Shown: piece after piece, positions 6,633-13,407 of the stretch
Layout of the letters: each line of letters begins with the position of its first letter
How positions within the stretch are numbered: position 1 is the stretch's first letter
Assembly (NCBI GenBank): GCA_024691625.1
Contig: JAILNL010000004.1
Coordinates: 1 to 13,407 of the forward strand
Length of the DNA stretch: 13,407 nt
Origin: Schwartzia sp. (in: firmicutes)
GTDB taxonomy: Bacteria > Bacillota > Negativicutes > Selenomonadales > Selenomonadaceae
Direction of reading: 5' to 3'
Made by a program: the position numbers and the translations under genes
Notes under the pieces: model-generated
What the model was told of the DNA's origin: nothing
The model's database searches: none
Seen by the model: only the letters and a program-made list of their open reading frames with translations

Positions 6633-7607
6633 ATGAAAGGAAAAATCCTGGAGCTGTTAAGGAACGCGGGTGATGACTATTTATCCGGAGAGGAAATAGC
6701 GCAGAAGCTCGGAGTTTCGAGAACGGCTGTGTGGAAGCATATTCAGGCCTTGAAAGAGGACGGATACGAGATAGTGAGCCATTCACACAGCGGATATTCC
6801 CTGAAGGAGTCCCCCGACCTTTTGCTGGCGGAGGAAATAAGACCGCTTCTGCATACGAAAATCATAGGAAAGAAAATTGTTCACTTTGATTCAACAACTT
6901 CGTCCAATGAAGAGGCGAAAAAGCTTGCACTGCAGGGCGCTCCCGACGGTACGGTTATCGTTGCCGAGGAGCAGACAGGCGGAAAGGGACGCCTCTCCAG
7001 AGGCTGGTTCTCGCCTAAGCATAAGGGAATCTGGTTCTCTATGCTGCTGCGTCCGACATTTCTTCCGCAGGAAGCACCGAAATGTACGCTTATGACTGCG
7101 GTGGCGCTTACCCGTGCCATAAGAAAGTTCGGCGTAAACGTTGGTATCAAATGGCCAAACGATATACTCTATAACGGCAAAAAGCTGGACGGAACCCTGA
7201 CGGAGATGAATGCGGAAATGGAGCGAATCCATCACGTCATCATCGGTACGGGACTCAACGTCAACATAATGCCTGAGGATTTCCCGGAGGAGCTTCGGGA
7301 TATCGGTATCTCCCTGCAGACAATCAAGGGAGAAAAGCTTGCCCGTGTGCCGCTTTTTGCGGAGATTCTGAACGCCATGGACGAGCTGTACTGCGAAGTG
7401 CTTGAGCACGGTTTCGCGAAGGTTCTGGACGAATGGAGAAAATACTCAGTGACTCTCGGACAGAAAATCAACGTCATCGGAGTCAAGGAGACATACGCGG
7501 GAATCGCGGCGGACATTGACGAGGACGGAGCATTGCTCGTCGATACGCCAAAAGGAAGAACACGAGTACTGGCAGGAGATGTTTCAATCCGCCCGCGCAA
7601 AAAATAA
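6633..7607 (+). CDS. birA: Bifunctional biotin-protein ligase and biotin repressor
   Basis: BirA activates biotin with ATP and transfers it to a lysine of biotin-dependent carboxylases; with its DNA-binding domain it can also repress biotin genes. The 324 residues are full length. A winged helix-turn-helix covers about 1-60 (LSGEEIAQKLGVSRTAVWKH). The catalytic domain shows DSTTSSNEEA (86-95), the biotinyl-AMP loop GGKGRLSRGW (116-125), KWPNDI (173-178) and GTGLNVN (205-211). A C-terminal SH3-like domain follows (about 275-324). AGGAGG lies nine bases before the ATG. It is the first gene of an operon with coaX 45 bases downstream, dusB and an aminopeptidase. The promoter palindrome upstream might allow self-regulation. 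Confidence 0.95.
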   Translation: MKGKILELLRNAGDDYLSGEEIAQKLGVSRTAVWKHIQALKEDGYEIVSHSHSGYSLKESPDLLLAEEIRPLLHTKIIGKKIVHFDSTTSSNEEAKKLALQGAPDGTVIVAEEQTGGKGRLSRGWFSPKHKGIWFSMLLRPTFLPQEAPKCTLMTAVALTRAIRKFGVNVGIKWPNDILYNGKKLDGTLTEMNAEMERIHHVIIGTGLNVNIMPEDFPEELRDIGISLQTIKGEKLARVPLFAEILNAMDELYCEVLEHGFAKVLDEWRKYSVTLGQKINVIGVKETYAGIAADIDEDGALLVDTPKGRTRVLAGDVSIRPRKK

Positions 7608-7652
7608 ATCAAACACGAAAAATCCCTGCATCTGCAGGAATGGAGGAAAATT

Positions 7653-8435
7653 ATGCTTTTAGTATTTGATATCGGCAACAGTAACATTGTGCTCGGTACC
7701 TACGACGGAAAGAAGCTTGTTCGCCATTGGCGTATATCTACAGACCGTCAGAAAACAGGTGATGAGTACGGTATGCTCATCAACAACCTGTTCCGCTTTC
7801 AGGGAATCCGCATGACGGATATCGAGGCAATTATCATTTCCTCGGTTGTTCCGCCGTTGGTGGTACCTCTGGTAAAGATGTGCGAGCGCTACTTCCGCAT
7901 TCACCCGCTGGTGGTAGGCCCCGGCATCAAGACGGGCATTCGTCTGAAATATGAAAATCCCCGTGAAATCGGTGCCGACCGTATCGTAAACTCCGTTGGT
8001 GCTTACGACCAGTACGGCGGCCCGCTTATCGTTGTGGATATCGGTACCGCAACCACCTTTGACGTTGTTGCGGAAAACGGAGATTATCTGGGCGGTGTTA
8101 TCGCTCCGGGTATCGGCATCTCCTCGGAGGCGCTCTTCCAGCGTGCCGCGCAGCTGCCCCGTGTTGCACTCGTAACACCGAAAACAGTTGTATGCCGCAA
8201 CACCATTTCCGCAATGCAGTCCGGAGTTATCTTCGGATTTGTAGGTCAGATAGATGAGATTGTACGCCGTATAAAGGCAGAAATGAAAATGGAGATGCGC
8301 GTAATCGCTACAGGCGGTCTCGCACGCATGATTTCCCGCGAGTCGCAGACTATCGACAAGGTCGATAACTTCCTTACACTTACGGGTCTGCGTGTGCTGT
8401 ATGAACGTAATCTTCCGGAGCCAAAGAAAGAATGA
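7653..8435 (+). CDS. coaX: Type III pantothenate kinase
   Basis: CoaX phosphorylates pantothenate, the first step of coenzyme A synthesis; the type III enzyme belongs to the ASKHA fold, needs a monovalent cation and is not feedback-inhibited by CoA. The 260 residues carry the N-terminal phosphate loop [11 protein letters not shown] (5-15), SSVVPPL (63-69), the catalytic GADRIVN with D109, [11 protein letters not shown] (127-137), and [11 protein letters not shown] (147-157). All family motifs are intact. GGAGG precedes the ATG by a normal gap. It sits between birA and dusB and overlaps dusB by four bases (ATGA), so translation of the two is coupled. A birA-coaX-dusB order is familiar in Firmicutes. 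Confidence 0.95.
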   Translation: MLLVFDIGNSNIVLGTYDGKKLVRHWRISTDRQKTGDEYGMLINNLFRFQGIRMTDIEAIIISSVVPPLVVPLVKMCERYFRIHPLVVGPGIKTGIRLKYENPREIGADRIVNSVGAYDQYGGPLIVVDIGTATTFDVVAENGDYLGGVIAPGIGISSEALFQRAAQLPRVALVTPKTVVCRNTISAMQSGVIFGFVGQIDEIVRRIKAEMKMEMRVIATGGLARMISRESQTIDKVDNFLTLTGLRVLYERNLPEPKKE

Positions 8436-9421
8436 AGATAGGTAATTTAGATTTTCCGGTGCCTGTATTTTTGGCACCTATGGCGGGGGTGACTGATACC
8501 CCGTACTGTGTGCTTGCCCGCGAGATGGGCTGCGCAATGGTTTACTCAGAGATGGTCAGCGTCCTGGGAATAAACTTCAGAAACGAAAATACATGCAATA
8601 TGCTGAAAACTGTACCCGAGGAGCGTCCTTTGGCAATGCAGCTCTTCGGGGCAGAGCCGGGGCCCGTGGCGAAAGCCGCGGCCTACGTGGAGGAGCTGGG
8701 CTGTGCTGATGTTATTGACTTCAACATGGGCTGCCCCGCACCGAAGATAGTAAAGAACCGTGCAGGCTCGGCGCTCCTTCTTGACCCCGAGCGGGCGCAG
8801 GCAATCCTCACTGAAATGAGGAAGGCAGTAAAAATGCCTGTCACCGTCAAAATGCGTATAGGCTTTGACGACAAGCATATCAACGCTATCGAAATGGCAA
8901 AACGCGCTGAAGCGGCAGGAGTTGACGCCATAGCCGTTCACGGACGCACACGGGAGCAGTATTACAAAGGCCACTCGGACTGGGATATGATTGCCAAGGT
9001 AAAGGAAGCAGTCTCAATCCCCGTCATAGCAAACGGCGACGTCCGCACCACGGACGACCTGGCCCGTATATTCCGTCAGACGAAATGCGACGGTGTCATG
9101 ATAGGCAGGGCAGCTCAGGGCAACCCGTGGATATTCAGGACATTCCACGAATTTTTGACAACAGGGACAGTACCGCCGCCACCTACTATAGAAGAACGCG
9201 GCGCGCTCATAATGCGCCATCTGGATATGCTGGTAGAGTGGAAGGGCGACTATATAGGCTCACGTGAAATGCGAAAGCACGCTACATGGTACACAAAGGG
9301 CATGAAGGGCGGAGCTTCGCTTCGGGAAGCATTTAACAAAGCTGAAACGCGTGAGGACTTTTCGCGTATCGTTCATGAAATGATTGCTCGCGGAGAAGAG
9401 CAGAAAGAAGGGCTGGCATGA
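8432..9421 (+). CDS. dusB: tRNA-dihydrouridine synthase (DusB-type)
   Basis: An FMN enzyme that reduces uridine to dihydrouridine in the tRNA D-loop with NADPH. The 329 residues form a TIM barrel and a C-terminal helical tRNA-binding domain. Seen motifs are [13 protein letters not shown] (14-26), QLFGAEP (70-76), [20 protein letters not shown] with catalytic Cys101, [22 protein letters not shown] and [13 protein letters not shown]. This pattern is DusB rather than DusA or DusC. It overlaps coaX upstream and the M18 aminopeptidase gene downstream by ATGA, so all three are translated as a coupled set. No separate promoter is seen. Confidence 0.94.
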   Translation: MKIGNLDFPVPVFLAPMAGVTDTPYCVLAREMGCAMVYSEMVSVLGINFRNENTCNMLKTVPEERPLAMQLFGAEPGPVAKAAAYVEELGCADVIDFNMGCPAPKIVKNRAGSALLLDPERAQAILTEMRKAVKMPVTVKMRIGFDDKHINAIEMAKRAEAAGVDAIAVHGRTREQYYKGHSDWDMIAKVKEAVSIPVIANGDVRTTDDLARIFRQTKCDGVMIGRAAQGNPWIFRTFHEFLTTGTVPPPPTIEERGALIMRHLDMLVEWKGDYIGSREMRKHATWYTKGMKGGASLREAFNKAETREDFSRIVHEMIARGEEQKEGLA

Positions 9422-10851
9422 AAAAGGCAAAGGAAGTCAAAAAAACAGAAACGAAAGAGCAGAAAGAAACAAAAGAAAAAAAATCCGTATGGCTCTCTTA
9501 TACGGACAAGGATAAAAAAGAACTGGAAAAGCTCAGCAAGGGCTATATTGATTTTCTTTCCACCTGCAAAACGGAGCGCGAGAGCGTAGCCGAGGCCATT
9601 CGTCAGGCGGAAAATGCAGGATACAAAGAGCTTCGCGAAGCCACGAAGGGCGGCAAAAAGCTCCACGTAGGGGACAAAGTCTATGTCTGCGGCATGGGAA
9701 AGACCATCGCTCTTTTCAATCTCGGACAGGCGCCTCTTGACCAGGGACTTTCCATTCTCGGCGCTCATGTAGATACCTGCCGTCTCGACCTGAAACAGAA
9801 TCCGCTCTATGAGGACTCGGGCCTTGCGTATCTCAACACCCATTACTACGGCGGTATCAAAAAATATCAGTGGGTTGCCCTGCCCCTTGCCATTCACGGC
9901 GTTGTCGTAAAAAAGAACGGCACGAAGGTGGATATCGTAATCGGTGAAAACGAAGACGAGCCAGCATTCTGCGTAACAGACCTGCTCATTCATCTCGCGC
10001 AGGAGCAGCTCACGAAAAAAGCAGACAAGGTCATTGAGGGTGAAAACCTGGATATCCTAGTCGGCTCCCTGCCTCTTGAGGGAGAGGAAAAGGATGCTGT
10101 CAAAGCAGGCGTCCTCGCTATCCTGAAAGAAAAATACGACATTGAGGAAGACGATTTTATTTCCGCAGAGCTTACAATGGTTCCTGCAGGCCGTGCAAGA
10201 GAGCTGGGCTTTGATAAGAGTCTTATCCTCGCCTACGGACAGGACGACCGTGTCTGCGCGTATACGTCCCTCTACGCTATGCTCGAAATGAAGGACGTGG
10301 AAAAGACAGCAGTATGTCTTCTCGTAGATAAAGAAGAAATAGGAAGCGTTGGTGCTACGGGCATGCAGTCCCGTTTCTTCGAGAATGCTCTCGCCGAGGT
10401 CATGAACGCTATTGGACAGTACAGCGACCTTACAATGCGCCGCTGCCTTGCAAACTCGAAAATGCTTTCCTCTGACGTCAGCTCCGGCTACGACCCGCTC
10501 TACGCCAGTGCTTTTGACAAAAAGAACGTGGCTTATCTAGGCGGTGGAATGGTCTTCAACAAATACACAGGCTCCCGTGGAAAATCCGGTTCCAACGATG
10601 CTAACGCTGAATATCTCGGAGAGCTTCGCGGAATCATGGACAAGCACAACGTCCGTTTCCAGACGGCGGAGCTTGGCAAGGTAGACCTTGGCGGCGGCGG
10701 AACAATCGCCTATATCATGTCCCTCTACGGCATGCAGGTCATTGACAGCGGCGTTGCCGTCGTATCCATGCACGCTCCGTGGGAGGTTACAAGCAAGATT
10801 GACCTCTATGAAGTCATGAAGGGCTATAAAGCATTCCTCAAAGAAGCTTGA
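9418..10851 (+). CDS. M18-family (aspartyl aminopeptidase-like) metallopeptidase
   Basis: A zinc aminopeptidase of family M18, which trims N-terminal residues, often Asp or Glu, from peptides in the cytoplasm. The 477 residues show [12 protein letters not shown] (115-126; H117, D119), AYGQDDR (272-278; bridging D276), DKEEIGS (304-310; E306/E307), [10 protein letters not shown] with D353, and SMHAPWE (450-456; H452), so the two-metal site is complete. The first 22 residues are almost all Lys, Glu and Thr, encoded by A-rich DNA with runs of seven and eight A (9439-9445, 9476-9483), a possible slippage spot. Its ATG overlaps the dusB stop (ATGA). It is the last gene of the birA operon; its stop codon lies inside the -35 box of the next promoter. 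Confidence 0.92.
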   Translation: MKKAKEVKKTETKEQKETKEKKSVWLSYTDKDKKELEKLSKGYIDFLSTCKTERESVAEAIRQAENAGYKELREATKGGKKLHVGDKVYVCGMGKTIALFNLGQAPLDQGLSILGAHVDTCRLDLKQNPLYEDSGLAYLNTHYYGGIKKYQWVALPLAIHGVVVKKNGTKVDIVIGENEDEPAFCVTDLLIHLAQEQLTKKADKVIEGENLDILVGSLPLEGEEKDAVKAGVLAILKEKYDIEEDDFISAELTMVPAGRARELGFDKSLILAYGQDDRVCAYTSLYAMLEMKDVEKTAVCLLVDKEEIGSVGATGMQSRFFENALAEVMNAIGQYSDLTMRRCLANSKMLSSDVSSGYDPLYASAFDKKNVAYLGGGMVFNKYTGSRGKSGSNDANAEYLGELRGIMDKHNVRFQTAELGKVDLGGGGTIAYIMSLYGMQVIDSGVAVVSMHAPWEVTSKIDLYEVMKGYKAFLKEA

Positions 10852-10877
10852 CAAAAATATCACCACAGTTATATAAT
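10848..10877 (+). promoter_or_regulatory. Full-consensus sigma-70-type promoter for the CDF exporter
   Basis: TTGACA (10848-10853) and TATAAT (10872-10877) both match the consensus perfectly and are 18 bases apart. The -35 box contains the TGA stop of the aminopeptidase. The predicted start is near 10884, giving a leader of about 100 bases before the CDF start codon. Confidence 0.8.
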
Positions 10878-10898
10878 CATTCAAATAGAAAAATCATG

Positions 10899-10925
10899 TG
10901 CCTTCCCTGCATAGCAGGGGAGGCA
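10899..10925 (+). promoter_or_regulatory. Leader hairpin of the CDF exporter mRNA
   Basis: TGCCTTCCCTGC (10899-10910) pairs with GCAGGGGAGGCA (10914-10925) over 12 bp with one G-T wobble and a 3-base loop. It starts about 15 bases after the predicted transcript start. Only three T follow, so it is a weak terminator at best. The stem resembles hairpin I of the REP-like elements after 12 kb and may be a solo copy of that family. Confidence 0.6.
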
Positions 10926-10985
10926 TTTGTACTTTATGTCGTGCGTTGTCATTGACTTTCATTATCAGAAAGAGGAGAATTATTT

Positions 10986-12152
10986 ATGGATGCTATTGTA
11001 GAAAGACTGCTTCCATTGCAGGAAAATATGAATGACCCCGGTGCGCGGGAAAAATGCGGTATGCGTGTCAGCGTACTGGGAATCATGGCAAACCTTCTGC
11101 TGTGCGCGGCAAAGCTTGCTATCGGTTTTTTGAGCGGTTCTATTTCCGTAATTGCTGACGGCTTGAACAACCTCTCCGATGCGGGCTCGGGTGTTGCCAT
11201 GCTTTTCGGATTCCGTATGGCTGCACGTCCTGCAGACCCCGAGCACCCCTTCGGGCACGGACGCGTGGAATATCTCAGCGGACTTTTCCTTGCCGTAGTC
11301 ATTATGATTGTCGGCTTCGAGCTTTTGAAATCCTCCGTTGAGAAAATCATCATTCCTGAGGCAATTACGGTAGATGCCGTTACGGCAGGAGTGCTTGCGC
11401 TATCCATTGCAGGAAAGCTCATTCTCTCGGAATTTTATTTCAGCGCGGGACGCCGGCTCAACTCCGCAACCATTCACGCTGCGGGAGTAGACAGCCGTTC
11501 CGACTGCCTTACAACAGCTGTCGTTTTGGCGAGCGTTATCGTATATGAAACCGTAGGAATCAATATTGACGGTATCGCCGGCGCACTTGTGTCTCTCTTT
11601 GTCCTCTACAGCGGATGGGAAGCTGCAAACGGAACTATCCAGCCCCTTCTCGGTGAAGCACCTGACCCGGAGCTTTGTACGGGCATAAAATGCATGACCC
11701 TTGCAACGCCGTCAATCGTGGGCGTTCACGACCTCATCGTGCATAACTACGGACCCGGCCGCGTATTTGCGTCCCTTCACGCAGAGGTACCTCACACCAT
11801 GAACATCATGGAGGCCCATGAAATTATTGACGATTTGGAGCAGCGTATCGCCGAGAAATATCATCTGAACGTCACGGTTCACATGGACCCCATTGTGGTA
11901 GATGACCCCGAGACAAACGCACTTAGGCTTTTCGTGACGAATGTGCTGCAGGCGGTTGAAACGGGACTTACCATGCATGATTTCCGTATGGTGACACTTA
12001 CGGAAGGACGCAGAAGACTGCTTTTTGATGTGGTAGTGCCGCATAATACGCATCTTTCAGATGAAGAGATAAGAGAGGTAATCAAGCAGCAGCTTGCTAC
12101 GTCGCATCCGGGAGTAGAAGTGGATATACATTTTGATCATCAATATTGTTGA
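10986..12152 (+). CDS. Cation diffusion facilitator exporter, probably Mn2+ type
   Basis: A 388-residue cation/proton antiporter of the CDF family, expected in the cytoplasmic membrane with six helices (about 28-215). Aligning by eye to E. coli YiiP through the shared PAD..H.FGHG loop (here 82-92) puts N61 and D65 at the TM2 metal ligands (Asp-x3-Asp in YiiP) and D169 and D173 at the TM5 ligands (His-x3-Asp in YiiP). An N-D/D-D set is the pattern linked to Mn exporters such as MntE, so Mn2+ is the favoured substrate. The usual cytoplasmic ferredoxin-like domain ends near 305; about 80 more residues (311-388) look like a second such domain with a His-rich end (HFDHQYC). AGAGGAG lies eight bases before the ATG. 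The gene has its own strong promoter and a terminator, so it is monocistronic. Confidence 0.9.
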   Translation: MDAIVERLLPLQENMNDPGAREKCGMRVSVLGIMANLLLCAAKLAIGFLSGSISVIADGLNNLSDAGSGVAMLFGFRMAARPADPEHPFGHGRVEYLSGLFLAVVIMIVGFELLKSSVEKIIIPEAITVDAVTAGVLALSIAGKLILSEFYFSAGRRLNSATIHAAGVDSRSDCLTTAVVLASVIVYETVGINIDGIAGALVSLFVLYSGWEAANGTIQPLLGEAPDPELCTGIKCMTLATPSIVGVHDLIVHNYGPGRVFASLHAEVPHTMNIMEAHEIIDDLEQRIAEKYHLNVTVHMDPIVVDDPETNALRLFVTNVLQAVETGLTMHDFRMVTLTEGRRRLLFDVVVPHNTHLSDEEIREVIKQQLATSHPGVEVDIHFDHQYC

Positions 12153-12186
12153 AAAAATGCTCTCTCTTTTGTGAGAGAGCATTTTT
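12153..12186 (+). terminator. Rho-independent terminator of the CDF gene
   Basis: A 14-bp perfect palindromic stem made of AAAAATGCTCTCTC (12153-12166) and GAGAGAGCATTTTT (12173-12186) with a 6-base loop begins directly after the stop codon. Its A-run would also allow termination in the opposite direction. Confidence 0.9.
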
Positions 12187-12239
12187 GTATGCATTTGTTG
12201 AACATGTTTAACGGAATCGTTCAAGTTAATGAAAACTTC

Positions 12240-12277
12240 TGAAGGGGTTTCAACCCTTCAAATCCCCACGCGGTGGG
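12240..12277 (+). repeat. REP-like double hairpin, element A (degraded)
   Basis: Hairpin I pairs TGAAGGG (12240-12246) with CCCTTCA (12254-12260). Four bases later hairpin II pairs CCCAC (12265-12269) with GTGGG (12273-12277) around the triloop GCG. The order and sizes match the other elements, but the GGATGAGG-like tail is missing. Confidence 0.5.
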
Positions 12278-12362
12278 CCTTACCCCCTTGCGTGTCCAGT
12301 TTTAGTTTACCACTTCACGACAGCCTTTGACTGTCATCTCATCCCGGAAGGGGGCACAAGAG

Positions 12363-12404
12363 CCTCCCTCATGAGGGAGGTGGCGCGCAGCGCCGGAAGG
12401 AGTT
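12363..12404 (+). repeat. REP-like double hairpin, element B
   Basis: Hairpin I is the perfect 18-base palindrome CCTCCCTCATGAGGGAGG (12363-12380). One base later hairpin II pairs GGCGC (12382-12386) with GCGCC (12390-12394) around the triloop GCA. The tail GGAAGGAGT resembles the GGATGAGGT tail of elements C and D. Confidence 0.7.
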
Positions 12405-12579
12405 TACCGATGCAGTTGGTCGCGTCCGACTGTATCTGCAGAGCCGGCTTAAAGTGAAAGAAAGTTATCTGTTTTAGCACAGCCCATGTTTTTTATTTTC
12501 TTCAAAGAAGGAATTTTGTCAGAAATGTCGAAATACTAACATACAGTTTGCATGAGAAATCATTGAGGGGATGGGAATT

Positions 12580-13173
12580 ATGAATCTGAAAAAAACTTTG
12601 ACAGCGTTTGCGCTGTCCATGATGGTTATGGCGAGTGCTTCGGCAGCTACAACGCTTTCCGGTACGGTGCATCTGGCGCCCTCCGGGTTCAACGGTACGG
12701 CCGTGAATACGCGTGACGGCAGCATCACGGGTGTATCCTGGGGGCTTGGCGGCTCCAAGGGACGTACGGTGAGACAGGCAACACTGCAGCTCATCGCTAT
12801 GGATATTAACATGAAGTCGATTCCGCAGAGTGACATTGATGCATGGTATCACGACGGTATCGCTCCGGAAGGGTATCCTATTTTCATTACGAAATCTGCA
12901 GAGGATGGAACCTATTCCTTTGAGAATCTTCCGCAGGGAGCTTATTATCTTTTGATTATCGCGCCGGGTCAGCTCAATAACTGGGAGAAGCCGCTGGCAC
13001 AGAAGAAGGCAGAGGAAAAGCTTAAAAATTATATGCCTAACTGGGATGCTTTCAGCCTGCTTACTCTTGGCATGAATGATTATGTCATCAAAGAGGTCAA
13101 CATCTTAAAGGGTGTTGCGACGACGGTGGATTATGACTTCAATGAGTCTCCGCTGAAGAGCCTCAGCAAATAA
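12580..13173 (+). CDS. Small secreted protein of unknown function with a carboxypeptidase-regulatory-like beta domain
   Basis: A 197-residue exported protein I do not recognise. Residues 1-25 form a Sec signal peptide (MNLKKTLTAFALSMMVMAS) with a likely type I peptidase site after ASASA. The mature part begins TTLSGTVHLAPSGF, is rich in beta-prone stretches, and has EDGTYSFENLPQGAYYLLIIAPG (roughly 110-132). That is the pattern of carboxypeptidase-regulatory or Cna-B-like beta-sandwich repeats, which often serve in adhesion, stalks or substrate binding. No cell-wall anchor or second membrane segment is seen, so it is free in the periplasm, outside the cell, or held by a partner. The ATG at 12580 is chosen because GAGGGG lies nine bases before it; the in-frame ATG at 12571 touches that site. 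It has REP-like elements on both sides and no operon partner in the window. Confidence 0.8.
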   Translation: MNLKKTLTAFALSMMVMASASAATTLSGTVHLAPSGFNGTAVNTRDGSITGVSWGLGGSKGRTVRQATLQLIAMDINMKSIPQSDIDAWYHDGIAPEGYPIFITKSAEDGTYSFENLPQGAYYLLIIAPGQLNNWEKPLAQKKAEEKLKNYMPNWDAFSLLTLGMNDYVIKEVNILKGVATTVDYDFNESPLKSLSK

Positions 13174-13191
13174 AGGATACGGCGAAAAGAT

Positions 13192-13236
13192 GCCTTCCCC
13201 ATTGGGGAAGGGGGACCACGTAGTGGTGGATGAGGT
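13192..13236 (+). repeat. REP-like double hairpin, element C (left half of an inverted pair)
   Basis: Hairpin I pairs CCTTCCCC (13193-13200) with GGGGAAGG (13204-13211). Three bases later hairpin II pairs ACCAC (13215-13219) with GTGGT (13223-13227) around GTA. The tail GGATGAGGT (13228-13236) follows. It begins 18 bases after the stop of the secreted-protein gene. Confidence 0.8.
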
Positions 13237-13251
13237 ATACAAAAGCGAGTC

Positions 13252-13269
13252 ACTATCTGCGCAGATAGT
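13252..13269. repeat. Perfect 18-bp palindrome between the inverted REP-like elements
   Basis: ACTATCTGCGCAGATAGT is fully self-complementary with no spacer base. It lies near the centre between elements C and D, with short AT-rich arms on each side. Confidence 0.75.
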
Positions 13270-13285
13270 ATTTACTTTGGGGTAC

Positions 13286-13331
13286 ACCTCATCCGAGCCC
13301 TGCGGGCCCACCTTCTCCTAAAGGAGAAGGC
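13286..13331 (-). repeat. REP-like double hairpin, element D (right half of an inverted pair)
   Basis: Read on the minus strand it has the same order as element C. Hairpin I is CCTTCTCC/GGAGAAGG (13311-13330). One base later hairpin II has arms at 13304-13309 and 13295-13300, with triloop GCA on the minus strand and one mismatch. The tail GGATGAGGT (13294-13286 on the minus strand) is identical to that of element C. Confidence 0.8.
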
Positions 13332-13338
13332 TTTTTTT
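13311..13338 (+). terminator. Terminator formed by hairpin I of element D
   Basis: On the plus strand CCTTCTCC (13311-13318) pairs with GGAGAAGG (13323-13330) around TAAA and is followed by C and seven T (13332-13338). This probably ends the transcript of the secreted-protein gene. A partial second copy of GAGAAGGCTTTTTT lies at 13342-13355. Confidence 0.75.
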
Positions 13339-13398
13339 ATAGAGAAGGCTTTTTTCGTGCAGTCACTCTTTTTTCAAATTTCAGCGGTATAAAATATG

Positions 13399-13407
13399 TG
13401 GTATAAC
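13399..13407 (+). promoter_or_regulatory. Candidate extended -10 at the right edge
   Basis: The window ends in TGGTATAAC, an extended -10 with one mismatch, close in form to the TGGTATAAT before the nitroreductase gene. A second AT-rich candidate TATAAA lies at 13388-13393. Neither has a good -35, and the gene they would serve is outside the window. Confidence 0.3.

Larger units (their letters stand above)
12187..12579. other. Hairpin-rich non-coding region
   Basis: No gene is supported in these 393 bases. They hold an imperfect palindrome TTGAACATGTTTAA (12198-12211), two REP-like double hairpins (12240-12277 and 12363-12396), a small hairpin GACAG/CTGTC (12319-12335) followed by TCATCTCATCC, and an 11-bp stem with two wobbles at 12409-12436 (GATGCAGTTGG with CCGACTGTATC, 6-base loop). 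The last 100 bases before the next gene are AT-rich and should contain its promoter, but I cannot name clear boxes; TTGTCA at 12516-12521 lacks a good -10 partner. Confidence 0.6.

Noticed and set aside
7625..7638. Small hairpin CCTGC/GCAGG between birA and coaX as a terminator
   Set aside because: Only 5-6 bp with no T-tract, and it adjoins the coaX ribosome site. At most a minor translational effect.
7659..8477. Long minus-strand open frame (272 codons) opposite coaX
   Set aside because: It is antisense to a complete, motif-bearing coaX and its translation is a low-quality Cys/His-rich string with no family pattern. The same holds for antisense frames opposite the ABC ATPase, LysR and DUF362 genes.
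10952..10980. TTGACT before the CDF start as a second promoter
   Set aside because: No acceptable -10 at 16-18 bases downstream; that position is occupied by the ribosome site.
10884..10985. Possible Mn riboswitch (yybP-ykoY) in the CDF leader
   Set aside because: The conserved paired loops of that class are not seen and the leader is short with one simple hairpin.
12240..13331. CRISPR array
   Set aside because: The repeats differ in sequence, occur in both orientations and are not regularly spaced; no cas gene is present.

Overview
The window looks like chromosomal DNA of a low-to-mid GC Firmicute. Reasons are strong Shine-Dalgarno sites before nearly every gene, a bifunctional BirA with an N-terminal helix-turn-helix, a type III pantothenate kinase between birA and dusB, and many short structured intergenic repeats. 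The gene set and repeats recall Negativicutes (Dialister or Veillonella relatives). That placement is inference from memory, not a database result.

Layout. Bases 2-1440 (+) carry the end of an iron/siderophore-type ABC importer: a FecCD permease, cut by the window edge, and its ATPase, closed by a terminator. Bases 1548-2456 (+) encode a LysR regulator. It converges on a minus-strand pair, an MdtG-like MFS exporter (4331-3144) followed by a flavodoxin-fold lipoprotein (3105-2503), with a bidirectional terminator between them. Bases 4332-4730 are non-coding and hold two 61-bp direct repeats around a hairpin-rich spacer. Bases 4731-6486 (+) encode a nitroreductase-family protein and a DUF362 protein with two 4Fe-4S motifs. 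Bases 6538-10851 (+) form a tight operon, birA - coaX - dusB - M18 aminopeptidase, with a good promoter and a long palindrome at the predicted transcript start. A full-consensus promoter overlapping the aminopeptidase stop codon probably drives a CDF cation exporter (10986-12152), whose metal-site residues fit the Mn-type pattern. Bases 12187-12579 are non-coding and rich in hairpins. A small secreted protein of unknown function (12580-13173) follows, then an inverted pair of REP-like elements around a perfect 18-bp palindrome.

The genes form housekeeping and stress units rather than one system: metal import and export, redox proteins (lipoprotein flavodoxin, nitroreductase, Fe-S DUF362), biotin and CoA cofactor metabolism, tRNA dihydrouridylation and peptide turnover. 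I see no phage, transposase, CRISPR, toxin-antitoxin, rRNA or tRNA gene. The least explained signal is a family of double-hairpin elements at four sites between 12240 and 13331. Their stems differ in sequence but keep pairing, and they sit on both sides of the uncharacterised secreted protein.
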